Shown: piece by piece, positions 58,979 to 64,000 of the stretch
Numbering within the stretch: position 1 is the first letter of the stretch
Layout of the letters: every line of letters begins with the position of its first letter
From: Gigaspora margarita
Lineage: Eukaryota; Glomeromycota; Glomeromycetes; Diversisporales; Gigasporaceae
Length of the DNA stretch: 64,000 nucleotides
Direction of reading: 5' to 3'
Assembly (NCBI GenBank): GCA_009809945.1
Contig: WTPW01000974.1
Coordinates: forward strand, 62,866-126,865
Notes under the pieces: model-generated
Told to the model about the DNA's origin: nothing
Seen by the model: the letters and a program-made list of their open reading frames with translations, nothing else
The model's database searches: none
Made by a program: the position numbers and the translations under genes

Positions 58979-60835
58979 TCAAAATTCAGTATAACTAAAG
59001 CAGAGACCCAAAGAAGTCATAGTGGTGTTCTTGCAAAGAACGTCTGCTAATGTTTTATAATCTTCTGAACCAAATTCATTATAATAAAGATTTATAGAAG
59101 TCAATGTGTTATTCTTGCAAATTGCATTTGCCAATGCTTTTCCTTCTTCAGAACCAAGTTTATTACTAGCAAGATTCAAAGATGTCAACGTTGTATTTTT
59201 GTGAAGTGCATCTGCTAAAGCTATACCTCCTTCCGATCCAAGATTATTATAACTAAGATCTAAAGAAGCTAACGTGATGTTTTTGCAAAGCGCATCTGCT
59301 AATGCTTTTCCTCCTTCTGATCCAAGATTATTATCACTAATATCCAAAGAAATCAAGGTAGAATTTTTGCAAAGTGCATATGCTAATGCTTTTCCACCCT
59401 CTGATCCAATATTATTAGATAACCAATTTCCATCAGCATCACCTTTACCAAGATTCAAAGAAGTTAATGTATTGTTCATGCAAAGTGCATCAGCCAATAC
59501 TTTTCCCGCTTCGAATTCAAGTCTATTACATTGAAGATTCAAATTTTTTAGCGAAGTGTTCTTACAAAGTGAATCTGCTAATGCTTTAATTCCTTTAAAT
59601 CCAAGACAATTTTCACTAAGATCCAGAAAAGTCAACGTGGTGTTCTTGCAAAGAGCATCAGCTAACGCTTTTCCTCCTTCTGATCCAATATTATTACCAC
59701 TAATATCCAAAGAGATCAAGGAAGTGTTCTTGCAAAGTGCATTTGCTAATGCTTTTCCTCCTTCTGATTCAATACAATTAGATGCCCAACCTCCACCACC
59801 TAGACCAAGATTCAAAGATGTTAACGTAGTGTTCTTACAAAGTGCATCTGCTAATGCCTTTCCCTCTTCTGATCCAAGTCCATTTAATTCAAGATCTAAA
59901 CGTTCTAGGGTATTGTTCTTGTAAAGCGCATCAGCTAATGCTTTTATTCCAATGAATCCAAGAAAATTTTCACTAAGATCCAGAAAAGTCAACGTAGTGT
60001 TCTTACAAAGTGCATTTGCCAATGCTATTCCTCCTTCTGATCCAAGATTATTATGACCAAGATTTAATGAAGTTAATGTGGAGTTTTTGCAAAGTGCATC
60101 CGCTAATGCTTTTCCTCCTTCTGGTCCAAGGTTGTTATATTGAAGATTCAAATCCTTTAAGGTTTTATTCTTGTAAAGTACATCTGCTAACGACTTTCCT
60201 CCTTCTGATCCAATATTATTGAAAGATGACCAAATTTGTTTACTAAGATCCAAAGAAGTCAAATTAGAATTCTTATTAAGGATCTTTACTAATACGTCTA
60301 TTGTCTTGGATTTAAAATCACAAACGTTATATAAACCTATAGTCATAATATTGGTGTTCTTATAAAGTTTTTCAAATATTATTTGATTACAAATAATTTC
60401 ATCAAGACTTAAATATTTAAGATTTTTACAAGTTCGTAGAAACATTGTAATCAAAGAACTTTTAATGGCATTTTCAAGCTCACATCCTGGTTTTTGTATT
60501 TTTTTTTGCCTTTCATAACTAAACCACTTTGTAACTCCGTTATATAAAGAATAATTGTTAATAGATGTAATATAACTTGTATATTCAAATAATGGTTTTG
60601 GGTAACTTGGAAGAGTAATTTTAAAAGGAATTAATAGAGTTTGCTCTTCAGTATTTAATGTTAAAAGAAATATTCTTATAAGTCTTATATCGTTAAGATT
60701 TTTTAGTTCACTCCACAGTATTGGTATAATAATTCTACACCATTGTCGGTTTACAAGTGCACATGAAAATAAGTTTTTGGAACTATATCGGAGGTTATTA
60801 AATATTGTATTGTAACATTCATTTGGTAATGCCAT
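58979..60835 (-). CDS. F-box protein with NLRC3/RNI-type leucine-rich repeats
   Basis: 618 residues in one exon, ATG at 60835. Residues 3-45 look like an F-box (LPNECYNTIFNNL, SCALVNRQWCR, PILWSEL). Residues ~50-185 are a linker of the kind found in these fungal F-box proteins. From ~188 on there are 14 full 28-residue LRRs and a partial fifteenth, consensus NNLGSEGGKALADALCKNTTLTSLDL, the ribonuclease-inhibitor type. F-box/LRR proteins usually recruit substrates to SCF ubiquitin ligases through the LRR; this role is inferred from the family. Three repeats (1, 6 and 10) carry extra loops (KQIWSSF, GLGGGGWASNC, GKGDADGNWLS). Repeats 3-6 and 7-10 correspond one to one, so a four-repeat block was duplicated. 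Divergent from the kinase-LRR gene, starts 1.64 kb apart. Plus frames at 59274-60222 are shadows. Confidence 0.93.
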   Translation of the reverse strand: MALPNECYNTIFNNLRYSSKNLFSCALVNRQWCRIIIPILWSELKNLNDIRLIRIFLLTLNTEEQTLLIPFKITLPSYPKPLFEYTSYITSINNYSLYNGVTKWFSYERQKKIQKPGCELENAIKSSLITMFLRTCKNLKYLSLDEIICNQIIFEKLYKNTNIMTIGLYNVCDFKSKTIDVLVKILNKNSNLTSLDLSKQIWSSFNNIGSEGGKSLADVLYKNKTLKDLNLQYNNLGPEGGKALADALCKNSTLTSLNLGHNNLGSEGGIALANALCKNTTLTFLDLSENFLGFIGIKALADALYKNNTLERLDLELNGLGSEEGKALADALCKNTTLTSLNLGLGGGGWASNCIESEGGKALANALCKNTSLISLDISGNNIGSEGGKALADALCKNTTLTFLDLSENCLGFKGIKALADSLCKNTSLKNLNLQCNRLEFEAGKVLADALCMNNTLTSLNLGKGDADGNWLSNNIGSEGGKALAYALCKNSTLISLDISDNNLGSEGGKALADALCKNITLASLDLSYNNLGSEGGIALADALHKNTTLTSLNLASNKLGSEEGKALANAICKNNTLTSINLYYNEFGSEDYKTLADVLCKNTTMTSLGLCFSYTEF

Positions 60836-62474
60836 ATTGTAAAATGAAAAAAATATGTTTAAAATTTTTAATAGGTACGAACGTAAGTATGTACGTTTTT
60901 ATTAACGCAGTTAAAAAACATTACTAATATTTTGTGAAACGGTTTTCGATCTTATTTTGGGTTAGTTTGGAATAATTTTGGCTAAGATTAATTTGTGTGC
61001 ATCGGCAGGACTATTTTAGTATGATGTGCAACTTTGCCTAATGATGGAGGTAAGTAGATGATCTCAAATGACCTTTTGAATGACTTGATTATGATCGCAT
61101 GATCATTTTTAATATATGTTTATTATACCAAAATTATCTACGTCATTTCAAAAACTGGCAAATGATTATAAAATTTACCATCCCTGGGCATAGGTAAGTT
61201 ACACGGAAAATAAAAAACATTTTAAAGGATTACCGTATGATCAAATACTGTTATTCTTTTAGTAATAGAGCAGGAGTAGGACAAGAGCACTGCGTAAAAA
61301 AATTTAAAAGGAGACAAAAGACTGATCTTATGCACTGTATGGGCTTTCAGACTTTTTACGAGTTGTCTTCTCTGGTTGGTTAAGCTATTTTCTTGGTATT
61401 CGATAAGTTTTTTTTTTTTTTTTTTTGCCGAATTTTTTGCTTGGCTGATGATAATCAATGACCGTCAAAGACTGACAAAAAAAGATTTAATGAAAATGAA
61501 AAATACATAAATCATGTATACCATCTAACGCCAAAATGTGAATTTCCTTTCGATTGATTATCAATATAATTGGAATTTTTTTTGACCTTTATACATGCAA
61601 TAATAATAAAAATTACTAATAATTTAAATAATACAACTTTCGATTTTGATTCCTAAATTCGTTAAACATTACCAAAAAAAAAAATTACATCCACTTGTAC
61701 TGATTACAAACAATATACATAAACACTATTCATCGATAATTCCAAATTGACGGAAATTAATGAATAACACACGACATATATATAATATATGTATAATAAT
61801 ATATCCTCTCTAACGCTAATCAAAGTCTAACTTCTTCTAACGCTAACGCTGGTCGAGCATGTAACTTTTTCTAACGCTGATCAAAACCCCTTGCACAAAA
61901 TTCCTTCTAACGTTAAATCAAAACTCCCTTGCACGTAATTCCCTCTAATGCCAATCCAAGCCCCCTTCTGTGCGTAATTCCCCTTAATACATCTGCACAT
62001 ATTTGCTTTATATAATAAAAAAATAATAATCGAAGCCCCCTGTACATATTAGCAAAGGTCTTGTTTTAACTAGTTTAGGGTCAAATCAAGTGTATATAAA
62101 GCGTATGAGAAAAATAAAAAAAAATTTTACCCTTCACTTATAATCAAATAAAATACTCGTAATAACTGACAAAATTTACACCTAAGTATTAAAACGCCGG
62201 TGATTACTTTCGCTCTGTCGTTCGTGGTCGTTGAAGGCTGTATGTTCAATAGCACAACGATTCGACTTCCAACCTCTCAGCCGAAGTGGTTTACCGACTT
62301 CGCAAGTCAAAAAAAGAAATAAATTTTTATGTGAGGCTGAACCTTAAATTTTGGTGTACTGTAATTAAAATGCCGTATCATGTAGTACATTAAATACGTT
62401 CATAAGTATGTACATATGTAAGTACGACAGTATGTGTTTTTCGATTAAGATTAGTACAGTACATACAATAAATC
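60836..62474. promoter_or_regulatory. Divergent intergenic region between F-box/LRR and kinase-LRR genes
   Basis: Holds both promoters, though no TATA box can be assigned surely. GTAC-rich patches lie close to each start: GGTACGAACGTAAGTATGTAC (60870-60890) on the F-box side and AAGTATGTACATATGTAAGT (62404-62423) on the kinase side. A tandem array of about five ~45-bp units (TTCTAACGCTAATCAAA, CCCTTGCACGTAATTCC) spans 61803-62000. A run of 20 or so T lies near 61408-61428. Confidence 0.6.
61803..62000. repeat. Tandem TTCTAACGCTRATCAAA repeat
   Basis: About five imperfect copies; later units are TTCCTTCTAACGTTAAATCA and TTCCCTCTAATGCCAATCCA, each followed by a C-rich patch and TGCACGTAATTCC-like text. 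Lies in the shared promoter region. Confidence 0.82.
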
Positions 62475-64000
62475 ATGACAAACATAACAGAAGAATGGCT
62501 TGAAAAAGCTATTTCCGATGGACATATTGATTATATCGAATATAATAAATTTATTAACCCTATTGAAATCGGCATTGGAGGTTTTGGAAAAGTTTTCAAA
62601 TACGAATGGAAAGACTGTGAATTAACGGTTGCTCTTAAATGTCTTAAAGTTGATACAAGCATAGATGATGAAAAAATCATTAAAGACTTCATTGATGAGG
62701 TATTAATATGTCATATTGAAACCCCAATTGCTTCTAATTATAGAATAATAAATTCTTATAATTCGTATAATTAGCTTAAATTATTACGAAAAGTTTCGTA
62801 CCATCCAAACGTTATTACGTTTTATGCAGTTACAAAAGGTAAACAAACGATTTATAATTTTGATAATGCCAAATAATAATTATATTAAACAAAAGTTTCA
62901 TCAAATTTGAATTTATAGACAACTACGGGCATTATAATATGATTTTAGAATATGCTAATGAAGGAAATTTACGCGAATACCTAAAAATAAATTTTACAAT
63001 ATTACAATGGACAGATAAACTATATATTGCTAAAGGATTAGCACTCGGACTTTTATTTTTACATGATAGGGGTATTATTCATAGAGATCTGGTAAATATA
63101 GTACTAAATGCAAATTTTTATGTATTTACTGTATTTATTAATTTTACTATTACGTACTTTAATTATTATATTTTAAAATTTAGCATTCGAAAAACATCTT
63201 AATTCATCAAAGACAACCAAAGATTACAGATTTTGGACTATCAAAACAGATGAATGAAAATTCTATGACTTCAAGCTCAATTGTTCATGGAATGCCTGCA
63301 TATATCGAACCTAAATGCTTTATCGATCACAAATATAAACGTGATAAAAGATCTGACGTCTATAGTTTTGGAGTAATCCTCTGGGAAATTTCCAGTGGAA
63401 GACCTCCATTTCAAACTTTTAAATTAAGGGATTCACTCATCATTCACATATTTCAAGGAAATCGAGAAGAACCTATAGAAGGTACACCATCACAATATAC
63501 CGAACTTTACAAACAATGTTGGGATAACGATCCTGACAATCGCCCAGAAACAAGTGTAATTTTCAATTATATAAAACTTGTTCTTAAAGAAACTTTGGAT
63601 CAACACGATTCTATCGAAACGTCATCTGAGAATAGCGAAGTTTCATTAAGTCATCAAAACAATATAAACGCACATGCAAATTCGCTTGAAAATACGACAT
63701 CGTCTCCGCTTTATTTAACTGACACGAAAAATTTAAATACTTTAATACAAAATAATAGTATTGAGAATTTGAGAAAGGAAACAATTGAATTTTTCAGCCA
63801 ATCGAAATTTGTCAAAACATTTGAAGCACTCTGCTTAAACTCCACGCTGACTTCTTTGGATCTTGGTTATAATAATCTTGGATCAGAAGGAGGAAAAGCA
63901 GTAGCAGATGCGCTTTGCAAGAATACTTCCTTAACTTCTCTGAATCTCTTTAATAATGAACTTGAATTAGAAGGAGGAAAAGCATTAGCAGATGCACTTT
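62475..64000 (+). CDS. Protein kinase fused to leucine-rich repeats (3' end outside window)
   Basis: Exons 62475-62699, 62775-62838, 62919-63091 and 63184-beyond 64000; introns of 75, 80 and 92 bp, all GT-AG with matching phases. 426 residues are visible. Glycine loop GIGGFGKVF (33-41), lysine in VALK (55), YANEGNLREYL, catalytic HRDLHSKN (151-158), DFG (170-172), a P+1 region GMPAYIEP in which APE is IEP, then SDVYSFGVILWEIS and the closing CWDNDPDNRP. All catalytic residues are there, and the domain is tyrosine-kinase-like (TKL) in style. Residues ~290-370 are a Ser/Asn-rich linker. From ~373 LRRs begin (NSTLTSLDLGYNNLGSEGGK, then NTSLTSLNLFNNELELEGGK) and run off the window end. No signal peptide or membrane helix is visible, so it is probably cytosolic. 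The LRRs are almost the same as those of the divergent F-box/LRR gene. An LRR-tailed kinase suggests a sensor with kinase output, which is inference. Confidence 0.93.

Noticed and set aside
59274..60222. Plus-strand frames of 86, 122 and 70 codons
   Set aside because: Antisense of the LRR array; their LQSASANAFPPSD periodicity mirrors the 28-residue LRR.
62205..62320. tRNA-like text (GGTTGGAAGTCGAATC on the minus strand)
   Set aside because: No full cloverleaf, no matching acceptor arms and no proper A box; GTCGAATC alone is not enough.

Overview
The window reads as AT-rich fungal nuclear DNA, most likely from an arbuscular mycorrhizal fungus of the Rhizophagus/Glomeromycotina type. The grounds are the mixture of Sel1-repeat protein, tyrosine-kinase-like protein kinases with 75-110 bp introns, an F-box protein with NLRC3/RNI-type leucine-rich repeats, decayed hAT and Ty3/gypsy elements, and a very dense population of foldback MITEs. 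The species call is inference from family content; no marker gene is present. Coding density is very low: four genes can be supported, all between 41.9 and 64.0 kb.

Layout. 0.1-2.3 kb: a broken hAT-like transposase (minus). 2.5-3.2 kb: A-rich tandem repeats. 4,021-16,888: a complete but dead Ty3/gypsy LTR retrotransposon on the minus strand, with 4-bp target duplication, two ~1,066-bp LTRs, primer-binding site, polypurine tract, and gag, protease, RT, RNase H and integrase remnants. Its RT is split by a ~3.2 kb insertion that itself carries a hAT element, which carries another hAT MITE, plus further MITEs. 17-41 kb: a repeat graveyard. I could fix ends and target duplications for many elements (8-bp duplications: hAT-like; TA: Tc1/mariner-like; TTAA: piggyBac-like). 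It also holds one F-box pseudogene fragment (25.3-26.4 kb) and one hAT-like transposase pseudogene (29.9-30.8 kb). 41.9-45.1 kb: a Sel1-repeat gene followed on the same strand by a three-exon protein kinase with a C-terminal membrane segment. 45.1-54.5 kb: two large non-coding hAT-like elements (3.2 and 5.2 kb, each with a perfect 8-bp target duplication) packed with nested MITEs and tandem duplications. 55-64 kb: an F-box/LRR pseudogene, an intact F-box/LRR gene (minus), and divergently from it a four-exon gene (plus) coding for a protein kinase fused to the same type of LRR, cut by the window end.

How the genes relate. The kinases, the Sel1 protein and the F-box/LRR proteins belong to large signalling families in these fungi. 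The F-box/LRR gene and the kinase-LRR gene lie head to head 1.6 kb apart and use nearly the same 28-residue repeat (consensus around NNLGSEGGKALADALCKN). One is a likely ubiquitin-ligase adaptor and the other a likely cytosolic kinase with an LRR sensor-like tail, which suggests LRR module exchange between neighbours. There are no bacterial-type operons, tRNA, rRNA or CRISPR arrays visible.
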